From Heliocidaris erythrogramma (lineage: Eukaryota; Echinodermata; Echinoidea; Camarodonta; Echinometridae): a DNA stretch of 64,000 nucleotides. A program made the translations under genes and the position numbers. Positions 35,052 to 47,200 of the stretch are shown piece after piece. The notes below the pieces were generated by a model. It was not told the origin of the DNA. It worked only from the letters and a program-made list of their open reading frames with translations, and did no database searches. Position 1 is the first letter of the stretch, and each line of letters opens with the position of its first letter. The stretch spans positions 24,211,761-24,275,760 of the forward strand of contig CM046857.1 of assembly GCA_025617745.1 (NCBI GenBank), written 5' to 3'.

Positions 35052-36963
35052 GTCAAATTTTTTTTTGCTGGTAAATTAGCACACTACAAGTGCTATAAAC
35101 AGCATTTCAGGTGCAGTCACTATACATGCCCCTAAAAGTAGCACTTTAGTTTTTACAGTGTACAAGACGTAGAGATGACGTCAAAATAAGACGTCCTCTT
35201 GACGTCTTGCGTTGGGGCAAGTTGTCGTCTTATTGACGTAATTACAGGACGTAAAAAAGACGAAAACCGCGACGTAAATATCACGTCATTTAACACTTTC
35301 TGCTATCAGGGAAGAGGAATGAAGACGTAGAGATTACGTCAAAATAAGACGTCCTCTTGACGTCTTGCGTTGGTGCAAGTTGTAATTACAGGACGTATAA
35401 AAGACGAAAACCACGACGTAAATATCACGTCATTTTTTAATACTTTCTGCTATCAGGGTAGTTCAAAGGTGTAATATATTCTTAATAATTGGCCCGTGTT
35501 ACTTTAGAAATAGGATAATTATTAGAAAAGAGTTTAAATCGAGACATTCTAGCACACGGTATAATCTGCTAATACATGGGGGCTGCCATTTTCTTGATGA
35601 TATGGTGTTGTACATGAATTACTGGAAACCGTTCCGGTCAGGAAGATATTTTTAATCCTAGAGCTGAATTGCTTCTCTTCGTTACAAAAAAAATCCCCGT
35701 ATATGATGGAAAATACATAACAGATGTATACATATATTCAAAATTTTGAGATTTATAGAGTTCTTTTTAAATTCTCTGGTTTTGCTAAATAGAAATCGAT
35801 TTCTTGGGCTTGCCTGGCAAAGCAGAACATAATCTATAAACGCACATTCTGCATATTGAAGTCCATTATCTCAACGCAGGTTAATTATGCATAGTTTTAC
35901 ACTATTGACGCTCGGGAAAGTTATCATCCATAAATTTGAATTTGCTCCGTCGTGTACGTCATATCAAGAAAACAGATTTATATTTAGTAAAATAGTAATT
36001 TTCAGAGAAATATAAAACATTTTTGTTTTTAAAATAATTATGTATATACCTGTTAAATAGTTTAAATCTCAAATTCGATTTTGTATCAGGAAGAAAGACA
36101 ATTTTGCATTCGGATTAATATCTTCATGTACACATCAAGAAAAGGGCAGCCCCCCGGTATCGCTAGCAGTCGATAAATTTTGCTGAGAAAATCTTTAATA
36201 CCCATCTCGTATATTTCAATGCAAAACTACGTAAGACAACAGAAAGAAACAGATTACATCTTGGAATATAAGCACATTTATATTTTGAGGTTAATTCCCC
36301 TTTTAAGGGAGTTCGACTAATAGTATTTCAAATTTAGAAGGAATACTTCAAATACAATTCAAGATGGGAAGTAGGCTATTATTACAAAAAAGCACATGTT
36401 TGTTCATTCATTCGTTCGTTAAGTTCATTTCCAGAAGAAAAAAAAAATTCCCCCTGTGGGTCCGGGGGTTAGAATAGGCCCACTGTATCCTACTGCATGT
36501 CGTAAAAGGCGACTAAAAGGGGCGGCTTGTTTGCCGTGAGCTGCGACCCGTGTCTGTGGAGAAAGGGATCCTGGTGATTGAGTGGATGGTGTGACTGCGG
36601 TCCTGCTAAAGCAACACATCACTTTGGCCCTGGATTCACCTAGACGGGAGGTTATATAGGCCTGGATATAACCAATCGGCTGGTGGTGCTCAGCCCTAAA
36701 ATACAAATACAATTTATAATAACCAACATTGATTTTAGTCTGTGTCTCAATAACTGCGAATCACTAATTTTGTCAAGATTTGTATTTTTTAAGGCAGCTG
36801 CTTGATCAGGTCAATCTGGGTGTATTTTATTACACCTGGAGTATAGTACTGTTCGTATCTCTGTCGTCAGTATAAGATGTTTTTATCCTTATATGTATGA
36901 CGTCCCCTTCTTGGGCTCCGTGGTGGGTGGGGAGCAATGGTACCGAATTTTTAATCAATTAAT

Positions 36964-37706
36964 ATGGCATCTAAAACAAAAAACCTTAAAAGAAGCAGAA
37001 TAAGCGACTTAGACGATGACCAGGAATCTTTTCCAAGATTTCTGGTCTTTCAGGCTAGCGATCCGAGCCAGCCTCTCAAGTTATCGCCTTTTGCGGTGCA
37101 CAAAGGCATTGAGGGGTTGGTCGGATCCGTCAAAACGACCTCACGTTTAAGATCCGGCGACATTATGGTGGAAGTTGACAAATTGATACATGCAAAGAAC
37201 TTGTTAAAAACAACTAAATTTGTTGGCATCCCAGTGAAGGTCTGTCCGCATAGGACCTTGAATTCATGTAAAGGAGTAATTCGTTGCTCCGAACTAACAG
37301 ATTGCGACGCAGACGAAATTTTAGAAGAGCTTTCCGACCAGAACGTAACGGATGTATACAGAGTCACGACAAATCTAAATGGCGTAAGAAAACCAACAAA
37401 CACGATCTTCTTGACATTTGGAAAACCGGATCCTCCATCTTTTATCAAAGTGGGCTATTTGAGAGTGAAAGTAGATCCCTACATTCCAAATCCAATCCGG
37501 TGTTTTCAATGTCAAAGATTCGGTCACTTTAAGACCTATATTGCAAGAGACCACAGTGTTGTGTGAAATGTGGAGAAGATGGTCATGATGGTTCCGATTG
37601 CAGGGGCCAACAAAAATGCATCAACTGCAGTGGAAATCACCCTGCTGACTCAAGACGTTGCCCAAAGTGGGTTGAAGAAAAGAAAGTACAAGAAATAAAA
37701 ACCTGA
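36964..37706 (+). pseudogene. Nimb/I-type LINE ORF1 (gag-like, zinc knuckles)
   Basis: The frame from 36964 gives a ~200-residue nucleic-acid-binding protein ending in a first CCHC knuckle (CFQCQRFGHFK). There the frame shifts near 37545. The next frame continues with CCVKCGEDGHDGSDC and CINCSGNHPADSRRC, the second and third knuckles, to a stop at 37706. Three consecutive knuckles are usual for ORF1 of I, Jockey and Nimb elements, which package LINE RNA. A serine-rich remainder (37707-38280) is scattered over several frames. Confidence 0.8.
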
Positions 37707-38284
37707 AACCACGTATCTTACCCTGAAGCTCGTAAGCGATTTCAATATAATCCACCGGGCACATCTTATGCGGCTAAAGCAGGGCTGGCCCCTGCAGTAG
37801 GAAAACCAGAAAGTACCATGCAGGCCCCGGTCTGATGCAACTGTACAGACAGAGCTTACATGGATAACAGGTGATACTCCGGTCTCTATCAAGAATAATA
37901 CTTCTATGATTACGAAAAGTACTTCTACGGTTACGAAAAGTACTTCTACAATTACATCAAAAGTTTTTCCCCAAATTAAAAACAGGGATCACCAGAAAAT
38001 GGGACAGAATAAACTAAATGTCAACCGTAGAAGTCGAAGTCTAACACGTGAACCATCTGACAAAAGCACTCCCGTTAATCATGGTAATGAAACCTCTGGC
38101 AATCGTCAGCTCACAGCAAAGCAAAGAAAGAAAGTGTCCAATCAAAATCTAATTTGTCGGATATAAAAAACAGGAACAAGTATGAGATATTGTCAATCGA
38201 GGGGGAAGAAGAAATGGACGTAGTTCCCCCTACGATTCCGACGTCCAAAATTCAAGTCGTTAAAAAGAAAGACAATACGTAAAT

Positions 38285-40521
38285 ATGGATATTGTTAAAG
38301 AAATAGCCGTCATTCAGTGGAATTGTCTTCAGTGGCCTTAGACTATGAGGAAATAAAACGTCTTATGTATGAAATTATAGACCTATTTCCTTGACCAGCT
38401 GCCTTTGCAAGACAATGGAGAGAATGATCAATGCTCGATTGGTGTGGTTCTTAGAAAAAAAGGGATTGATTACTAAATATCAGAGTGGTTTCCGTCAAAA
38501 TCGAAGTACTGTTGATCAACTCGTTCGACTAAAGACTTTTATTCGTGATGGCATTATTCGGGGTCACCATGTGGTGTCTGTCTTTTTTGACCTGGAGAAG
38601 GAATATGATACCACTTGGAAATATGGTATTATGAGAGATCTTTACAATATTGGTTTGAGAGGTAAACTGCCCATTTTCATCAAGAATTTTCTTTCCAATC
38701 GTACATTTCGAGTTCGCCTTGGATCAAGTTTTTCAGAATTGCACAATCAAGAAATGGGTGTCCCTCAAGGTAGCATACTTTCTGTTACTTTGTTTTTGTT
38801 GAAGATTAACAGCATTGTGGATGTTGTCACTCCCGGTTTGACAGGTCATTGTTTGTGGATGATTTTTGTATTTCTTGCTCCTCGGAGAGTATGCCGATTA
38901 TAGAAAATATATTACAAAATTGTCTAAATCGAATTGAAAAGTGGGCAGATGAGAACGGTTTTCGCTTTTCAAAAACTAAGACTGTATGTGTACACTTCTG
39001 CAACAAACGTTCTTTACATCCTGACCCAGAAGTTAAAATAAATGGTTCTGTCATCCCGGTAACCCAGCAAACGAAATATCTTGGTCTGATATTTGATAAC
39101 AAACTCAATTTTAAGGCACATATTGATCATGTGAGGCAAAAGTGCCATAAAGCATTAAATCTTTTAAAGGTTGTATCTAAAATGGATTGGGGCGCTGATC
39201 GTATTGTCTTGCTACGACTTTATAGATCTTTAGTCAGATCGAAACTTGATTATGGCTGTGCAGTTTATAGCTCGGCTCGAAAGTCCTATCTTGAAAAATT
39301 AAAACCAATTCAGAATCAAGGACTGGAGCTTTTCGTACTTCGCCTATGGAAAGCTTGTATGTGGAGGCAAATGAACCTCCTTTGCATTTGAGATACGAAA
39401 AGCTATCTCTTAACTATGCAATCAAATTAAAGAATAACCCCTCAAACCCGGCGTACGAAAATACCTTTAGACCGCGATATGTCGGTTTTTATAACCTTAA
39501 ACCATATTCTGTGAAATCTTTTGGCTTACGTATTCAAGAAGCTCTAGTGCAAATCATTGGTACAACTGATATTTTCCCATTCCTGACACCTAATATTCCA
39601 CCTTGGGTGATCAGTGATCCAGTAATTGACATGACATTAACAGCATTCAAAAAGGGCTCTACAAGTGATTTGGTCTACCTTGATAAATTTGGAGAAATAA
39701 GACATAAATATAGGAATTGTCATGCTATATATACAGATGGATCAAAAGATCAGAATAAAGTTGGATCAGCCTGCATTAGCGGCACTATAAACGAACAAGT
39801 GAGACTACCGGACAGTTCTTCCATATATACTGCCGAACTGTTGGCTTTGAAGATGGCCTTAAACATTATAGAAAACACTGATGGAAGACGTTTTGTAATT
39901 TTTACGGATTCGCTATCTAGTTTAATGGCTTTACAATGTAGAAACCTTAAACATCCCTATGTTGTACAGTTACTAGAATGTATGTACAAACTCGGTGTAC
40001 TATGTAAACGGGTGGTATTCGTTTGGATACCAAGCCATATAGGTATTAAGGGAAATGAAAAAGCTGATTTGTTAGCAAAAGAAGCCCTCAGTATGGATGT
40101 AACAGAAATAAAAATACCTTATACAGATCTCAAGTCAAAGATTAACACCTACATTAAAACGAAATGGCAAGCATTATGGGATTTAAATCTTGGCAATAAA
40201 CTCTACCAACATCAACCAATAATCGGACATCATAATACAATCCCGCTAACCAAACGGCGGGAAGATATTGTGCTGACCCGTATTCGAATTGGTCACTCTC
40301 ACTTAACTCATGCATATTTGCTTGCAGCAGAGGACCCACCACATTGTATATCATGTGACTGTACACTTACAGTTAAACATATTCTTATTGAATGCATTGA
40401 ATTTGCTCACATCCGTAACAATTTTTATAATGTCCCTGATCTGAATACCTTGTTTAGCGAAATTCCACGATTATGCATCATAGATTTTCTTAAAGAAATC
40501 AACCTATTTATTAGATTCTAG
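38285..40521 (+). pseudogene. Nimb/I-type LINE ORF2: reverse transcriptase and RNase H with internal deletion
   Basis: ORF2 begins MDIVKEIAVIQWN at 38285. After ~30 codons it jumps directly to RPISLTSCLCKTMERM, so the endonuclease and RT N-terminus are deleted. Present are FFDLEKEYDTTW (motif A, the usual Ala replaced by Glu), MGVPQGSI, and FVDDF in a shifted frame (the RT catalytic pair, about 38849). The intact downstream frame (39346-40521) holds RNase H with YTDGSKD, then YTAELLALKMA, then FTDSLSS, then NEKADLLAK. It ends in a zinc knuckle, CISC with HILIEC. RNase H places it in the I superfamily. Confidence 0.85.
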
Positions 40522-40872
40522 ATTAGGAACTTTTTTCCCACAGCTATGCCTTTGGGCAATTTTATTCAATTTTTTAGTCTTTCGGAGGAGACTTTAAGCC
40601 GTCGGTCCCGTGTAAAGGAGAGTCACACCACTTGCACGTTAAAGAACCTGCTTCTCTGTTCGAAAAGAGTAGGGAATTTTTCCCGGAAAAGTAGTTAAGC
40701 TTATTTTTACCCAATATACTTCGTAATTAAACCTACTGATCACATACATACACACCAAACAAATATTGTACTTTAAGAAACTTTATACATTAATGTTTAG
40801 ACACTTATATGACATATTGTGTTGATAGTGTCGTTAAATTTTAATCAATCAATCAATCCAGAAAAAAAATAT

Positions 40873-41154
40873 CGAAATTTGAATGAGTACCAAAATTCTG
40901 TTTTTATTGGAACTATTCTTTCTAACACAGCTGTATGATTGCAAGAGAATACGATAGTTCAAATTCAATATGTCCGCTTGGCAAAAAAAAACAAAAAAAC
41001 AAAATAGTACGTCTTTAAGATTTTGATCAGATAATTTTCTGATGAGTATTCAAATTTGCGGAAAATAATGAAATGATGTTGGTGATGATGACAGCGATGA
41101 TGGTGATAATTGATTATGACGATGATGATGGTTTTGACAATTATTATATTTCAG
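40873..41154. other. short intergenic/intronic stretch with a GAT-rich patch
   Basis: GATGATGACAGCGATGATGG-type simple sequence at about 41080-41130 leads to the acceptor TTATATTTCAG before the first coding exon. Confidence 0.5.
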
Positions 41155-41214
41155 ATACCAAGATGGCGATACGAAAGTTAGTATTAGCGGTTGTCCTGGT
41201 CAAGATGATGATTG
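41155..41214 (+). CDS. discoidin gene exon 1: 5' UTR end and signal peptide
   Basis: ATTATATTTCAG precedes the exon, and ATTG|GTAAGC follows with a phase-1 donor. The ATG context is CCAAGATGG, a good Kozak match. It codes a basic N-terminus and a hydrophobic core. The exon starts at an acceptor, so at least one untranslated exon lies upstream. Confidence 0.75.
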
Positions 41215-44200
41215 GTAAGCTATTCTTTATCCAATAACATAAACAATACAAAATAAAACAAAACAATTATATTACCCCGAATGACCAAAAATAGGTCGAT
41301 TTGAAATTGGTGCGGAGTCGGTTTGGCGGTGTGACTTAGGTATCGCTACTTTCAATTGGAAAACAATCAAATGTGAATCAAATGGATTCTGAACCACCTC
41401 CTTCAATATATTCTGTTACCACGCTAGCTTATTCATTTCATTTTCAACTCGAGGAACAACAGACTTACTCTGATTTGGTTCTAGACCTATGATGTATGAA
41501 ATAAATTTTGCAATTATGATACAAATCTCATAACTGTTTGACCTAATCCGAACGGATCAGCATACATTTAAAGGGGAATGAAAGGCAACAAACATTATTC
41601 TATAATCATGTGGATATAAAAAATATTTTTTAATTACTCCTATTTGATTATTGAAGAAGAAGAGTGTCTCAAAAAGTTGCAGTTTCCTTGCTAGAAATTA
41701 TCCCGTGGGAGCTATTTGTGAGATATTTGTGAGATATTTGTCAGATACCCACTGACCTGGACACTAGCTGCAATGACACTCATGATTACCTGTGTAATGC
41801 ATGACACTGGGTTTTCTCTAGCTGTACGAGCTCCTTGGCTTATCAAGCTGGTACTGGCCTACGGAGGTGTACATGGGGTGCATATACTGTGTGTGGAGGG
41901 AGATCTTTAAAAAATTTAGATCTAAATATCACCATTTCCCACATACTGTGAGTCATGCAAACCACCCTCAGTTTGCTAAAGGAGTTACCTTCCAGGATCA
42001 ACTAAGATTGAATGAATAAAAAAGAAAAAACGCAAATCGGCAGGTGTGATCATGGTTTTTTTTTTTACCTTGCACATGTAACTTGTATATATGGGACTAC
42101 ACATGCAAGGTAAGATTTGTGTAGTCCCATATATACAAGTTACACATGCAAGGTAAAAAAAACCTGATCACACCTGCCTTTTTTTGTGGGTTTTTTTTTT
42201 CTCTTTTTTTAAATACAATTCAATTTTACAATCTTAATTGACCCTGGAAGGTAACCCCTTCAGCAAACTCCGGGGGTGGTTTGCATGGCTCACATAAGTG
42301 GGAAATCGTGATATTTAGATCTAGATTTTTTGGTTGATATCTCCCTCCACGCACAGTATATGCATCACATGTACAGCTCCGTAGGCCAGTTACCAGGGGG
42401 CCGTTTTACGACGCCAGCTCCATGACAGTCATATCTTTGTCGGCGCCTCACCGGAGATGTCCGCTTGCCGACAAACTGTTTCACAAAGCAATGACAGACA
42501 AGCTATCGATACCGCAAGTTCGAGAATATAGTCTTTCTCACGATCCTCTCGGCTTATTCCAGAAAATTTAAATCACGTTTTGGGGCTTAAAGGGTTGGTT
42601 ATGATTAAAACATGCATGAATTTCCCATTAAAACGTTTTACAAATTTATTAGACCAATTATACGTCATCTTTTCCGCTTTTAGTCTTTTTAGAAAAATTG
42701 AATAAAAGGAAATCGCAGTATTCATATTTTTGCTATCGGTAAATTGAACGTTGGTTGAAGGACACCATAATGTGATAGTTTAGCGCTAAGAACTCATTTT
42801 AATAAATTGACATTGAGTTTTTACAAGAATATTACTCCAAATAGCTTGTTATTGGAATAATCATGCAAATTATTAAAGTAATTAATAGAATATTTGTTAT
42901 GATTATTTCCATAAGCATATTTATACTAAACTTGTAACTATACACACTTAGAATTAAAGGTTCAGGTTTGCACCCTAAATGCAACACTGGCAGCACCCTT
43001 TTGGGTGCAATCTTGCACCCTACATGAAAAGGGTGCAAAAATGCACCTTTTTGTTCTTGTTTGCACCCTTTAATGCCCGTTTGCACCCTAAAAGATGCAA
43101 CTTTGCACCTTTAAGGGTGCAGAAACGTTTGCATTCAAAAGGGTGCAAATTTGTACCTTTTCTAAAGGGTACAACTCTGCACCCTCTAAGAGTGTAAATT
43201 ATCGCTAACTGCACCCACCCTTAAAGGTGCAAAAAGCTTCTTAGGGTACAAAGTTGCACCCAAAAAGGTGCTGCCGGTGTTGCATTTGAAAGGTGCAAAA
43301 TTGTACCTTTATTTCTAAGTGTGTAGTAATTTCTATTATGTTCATGAAACGTAAGATGGGTATGGAAGTCAAAGACTATTAATATGCTATGGAGAACGAT
43401 GTGTGGCAACTTTCAAACTGATAATATTTATCTCGCTATATTTATAAAATTGTGATTTCATTCGTTTCATACCCCCGAGGGAGGTGCATCCATCAATATC
43501 ATTCCCGCAATTTGGTTTAATCTTTTCAAAATATATTTTCCCCCTGAAATTTAGATTGATAGAGAGAGAGAGAGAGAGAGATAGATAAACGGGTAGGCCT
43601 AATATATGACAGTGACAACCATGTCCGTGATTTTAATCATTATGCATTATTATGTTTCATTGACTATATTGTTTGTTTCATCATTTAATTTTAGATGAAA
43701 ATAATACTGAACGAATGAACCAGTGTGAATGAGTAAATTGAAGGAATTAACAAATGAGTGCATGAACGAAATGATAAATTAAATACATAAAAAAATATAC
43801 CGATAAAAGAACAAAATTGAATTATCATAGCGCAAAAAGGTTAAAGTTTGGAATCTTTGTGATACAACGAGTAAAATCCTTTGTTGAATATTTAGTTTTG
43901 TATAAAGACAATGAATGGAATCTTTCAAATTCTATTTTATAGCATTTCATTTAATTATACACGAAAGAGGTGAAAAGAGGAAGAGAGAGAGGGGAGACTC
44001 GAGAACCTGAAAGAGAGGGAGGGAGGGAGAGAGGGGGGGGGGGTGGAAAGGGGAGATAGTAAGCTGAGAGAGAAGAATAAGAGGATGCCGTTGGGTGGGC
44101 AGAGATGTATGAAAGACTGAGAAAAGCTAAGAGCTGAAAGGAATGGAGAAGATAAACAGAGAGGGGAATATATATAGGGGAAGAGAAGCAGAGAGAGAGA

Positions 44201-47200
44201 CAGACTGCAGTGAATGTTTAAATGATACTAATCATGCCCCACCCTCGTAACTGATCAAAATATATTTAAAAGTGATTAGAAAAAAGGTTTAGATCGAACC
44301 TTAAAGGGAAATTAACCTCAGCGTATGAATTAGCTTATTTTGAATGGTGTAGTATATGCCTCTTATTTGATACATGCAATTTCATGTAAAAACACAGGAT
44401 ATAGATATAAATCACTATTTTCCAGCCAAGTTATCGTCTGCTAGCAATAATAAGGGGGCTGCCATTACTTTATGTGTACACGAACATATTTTTCATCCCA
44501 AGTAAAATTTCCTTCATCGTTAACTTGTAATTGATTTTTAGAGGACAAATATATATTAGATAAAGTCACATATTCTGAAATGTAAGTTTAGTTTTATATA
44601 TTTTTTAAAAGGTCTTAATTTGTTCATAAAAAATATACTTCATAAAAAAATATACGTCAAGGACGGAGAATTGACGTCAAGGACGGAGACAATCGTAACA
44701 ATACCAAAACAAAGCGAGGAATCTGCTTTACAGGATGGCTATTAGAACTCATGGGTCGTCAATTATCTAGGCCCATGGCCAATAACAATCGTAATACAAT
44801 CAGAACAAAGCGACGTATCTGTTGTAAAGGTAGGCTATTATCAATGCATATGGTACCTAATGATCCGTGTCATGCACAAAATGGCAGCCTCCATGGAAAG
44901 ACGTAGCAGACAATAGGTGCATCTAGAATATCACGTGGGGTTAATTGTCCTTTAACTAGTGTACTTACGAGTAAACGATGAGCTAAGAATTAATATTATT
45001 ACTTGAAACTACACCTTTCGCATCTCATAGAATCGCCACTAATGAACTGTGGAGGCGCTTTCCAACGAACAAAAAAGATAAGACAATCCAGAGCAGCGAC
45101 AACTCTCTTGTCGGCGAGCTTGTCGCTCATCTTGGCAAAGACGGTGTTGTGAAACACCTCGCGGACAAGTTGAGGGATAGCGCATGAGTTGTCGCCGTGC
45201 TGGAGTTATGACGCTTTCGTGAAACGGCCCTCAGCTTGATAAGCCAATGAGCTCGCACAGCTAGGTTTTCTCATAATAAACTATTCTTTGGAGTCTTTTT
45301 GTAGTCATGTACATTCAAACGAAGATATTTTTATCCGGTCATAAGATATTTGGTTCAGCCGTTTCTTTTGTTAAGCAGGATTTGGCATGCAAAAGTTGTT
45401 GCTAGGTCAAACAAAGGTTTGTCAATTCTTCAGAGAAATGACGAAAACCTACTACTGAACTATCACCAGTGTGAGACAATGCGGGTACTAAGATGGCTGC
45501 CATTTTGCATTGGTGGCTATAGCTGTACAATAGCTAGTCGGTGTGCAACATCACATACATTGTGTACGAGTAAATGGACATGTACAACTATGGCATCTGT
45601 TTTTTTTTCAAAATGGCAGCCCCCAAGAGATATCTAGCAAGGAATCTGCAAACTTTAGAGATATTTCTCCTTAAGAGTATTTTCAAGATATTTTTGAACA
45701 GGCTGACAATTTTCCACAGTCATGATTATCGGCTAATAATTGGTGGGTTTCATTCTCCTTCAAAGAAACCTGATTAAATCAATATATCTTGTCAGTACAA
45801 AACGGGTCTACGTGAATATGAAATGCTACAAGGTGACTCTACTTCAACCCATGTAAAACTACAGAACGACCTAAAAAACACAGAAGCGTTAGATTTTTTT
45901 AAAACATCAAAATTCCAGCTGTTTTGACGGGACATGTATGAAATAAAAAGTATTTTTGTGACCCAAACAGAAATAAACGGAATATAATTTGTTTCTTTAT
46001 AATAAAGCCGTAAAGCCGATTCGGAATTTATCTTCCTACGTAAGACGGACCATTTCTTGTATCATGTTGAATCGCCTTTTTTGTTTTTCGTTTGTTTGAT
46101 TTTTGTTCGTTTCGGTTTTTTTTGTCATACTATGAAAATTGGAATGTTACAAAACTCGTTTACACTTCCGGCTTTCAGTTCAATGGCGTAGAGGGCAAGG
46201 GGGATACAGACTGAAAGAAACCCCTCCGAACGGGGGAATAAATTTGATACATGGAGGATTTGCAGACAATAGGATGCTCAAGTGTAAACTCTCTACAGAC
46301 GGTTGTAGAACGAACTGTCTAATGTCCAAGGGACATTGCACGGTCACATTCATTTGTCATCGTTCCTAGGCGCGATTAACTTTCAACCAATTACATTCTC
46401 TATGCAAATTGACCAATATAGAGACCGAAATCGTGGGCCCATTAATGGGGGGCCACACTGGGGCCACGTCAGTACGCTATACTCGGCCAGCTCTCGCTCT
46501 CTTTGCGGATCGGAGATAAGAGATGATCGATGTATGTACGTATACGAATCACCAACCATGGACATCTCATTGATCACTCGTTGGACTGTTGGATATCACT
46601 ATTTCCGTCCTGCAGGCCTATTTATAATAAAGACAGTCCAATATCTATTTATTTATTTATTTATTTATTTATTCCTGCATGTTTCCCAATAATCAGTTTC
46701 ATACATACAAACTTTGAAAATAGAAACACACAGAGATCTGGCAATATAAGCTGGACGCTTGAAGTGTTGCCATACCTAAGATCTTACATATTTCATACAT
46801 TCTTAAAAGTAAACATAGATTAATAGATTAAATACAAAAAAGTGCAAATATAATACACTATATACATATACAAAAACAGATAAAGAATAAGATTGAAATC
46901 TCTACAGTACGTTCTAGAGCAGGAAAAATGTAGCAGACATGATAAAAGGTGCAGTCCATCCATACTGAAGGAGAAAAGAGAGAGAGAAGAAAACGTAAGA
47001 CAAGAGAGAGGGGGGGGGGTGGGAAGATGCCCTAATTAACAATACCACTGCGCATAATTACATATCATGGCAAATTATCCATGTATACATATTATATAGA
47101 ATATATACAATTTGTAAACAAATCTTTAGGCATTTTACTCCCAGTGTTAAAGATCGTATGCTCGATCTGTAATGCAAAACACAAGTCAGAAAAAGTTGGA

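Larger units (their letters stand above)
34658..35160. mobile_element. CACTGTAAAAACTG element with inverted tRNA-like arms, TA-flanked
   Basis: CACTGTAAAAACTGAAGTGC starts at 34658, its counterpart GCACTTTAGTTTTTACAGTG ends at 35160, and TA lies outside both. AGTGCT/AGCACT words are repeated near the ends, as in 11160-12802. Two tRNA-like segments face each other inside (34816-34880 minus, 34987-35051 plus). Confidence 0.75.
34515..35458. mobile_element. CCCTGATAGCAGAAAGTG element rich in GACGTC, TA-flanked
   Basis: CCCTGATAGCAGAAAGTG begins at 34515 and its complement ends at 35458, with TA on both sides. The arms carry repeated ACGTC/GACGT words (TCAAGAGGACGTCTTATTTT). The right arm is partly duplicated: a first end (CTATCAGGG at 35303-35311) is followed by a second ~145-bp copy of the arm. 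A further element is inserted at 34658-35160. Confidence 0.7.
34478..36306. mobile_element. TTAA-type element, outermost of three nested elements
   Basis: The left end TTAAAGGAGAATTAACC and the complement of the right end, TTAAAAGGGGAATTAACC, form the inverted ends and abut TTAA (34478-34481 and 36303-36306). The similarity runs inward (AGAATATTAATGCACTTA against AAAATATAAATGTGCTTA). The nested element at 34515-35458 interrupts it near the left end. A smaller relative is at 44301-44955. Confidence 0.7.
36451..40859 (+). mobile_element. Nimb/I-type LINE with RNase H, near full length but broken
   Basis: The 5' leader (36451-36963) starts CCCTGTGGGTCCGGGGGTTA and contains CTGCATGTCGTAAAAGGCGA, as in Nimb-type elements I recall. 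ORF1 with zinc knuckles, a deleted ORF2, a 3' tail with TCTTTCGGAGGAGAC and an (AATC)n end (40840-40858) follow. CCAGAAGAAAAAAAAAAT before the element and CCAGAAAAAAAAT after it look like the TSD. Confidence 0.8.
42397..45231. mobile_element. PIF/Harbinger-like element nested in the foldback, TSD CAG
   Basis: The left end GGGGCCGTTTTACG and the complement of the right end, AGGGCCGTTTCACG, are matched. CAG lies outside both (42394-42396 and 45232-45234), the CWG 3-bp target typical of PIF/Harbinger. Other copies of the host arm (34250-34290 and the left arm at 41830-41870) show the unoccupied site. Subterminal GACAAG/CTTGTCG words recur. It holds two further MITEs and no transposase frame. Confidence 0.7.
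41819..45263. mobile_element. Mutator-like foldback element with perfect 9-bp TSD
   Basis: The left end TAGCTGTACGAGCTCCTTGG and the right end GAGCTCGCACAGCTA are inverted. The arms can be followed for ~280 bp to a near-perfect palindrome at about 42050-42180. GGTTTTCTC stands at 41810-41818 and 45264-45272, an exact 9-bp TSD as in Mutator-like elements with long inverted ends. The right arm is interrupted by the Harbinger-like element. No transposase is present. Confidence 0.8.

Noticed and set aside
42979-43214. Overlapping Cys/His-rich frames on both strands
   Set aside because: They come from repeated GGGTGCA/TGCACCC words inside a MITE.
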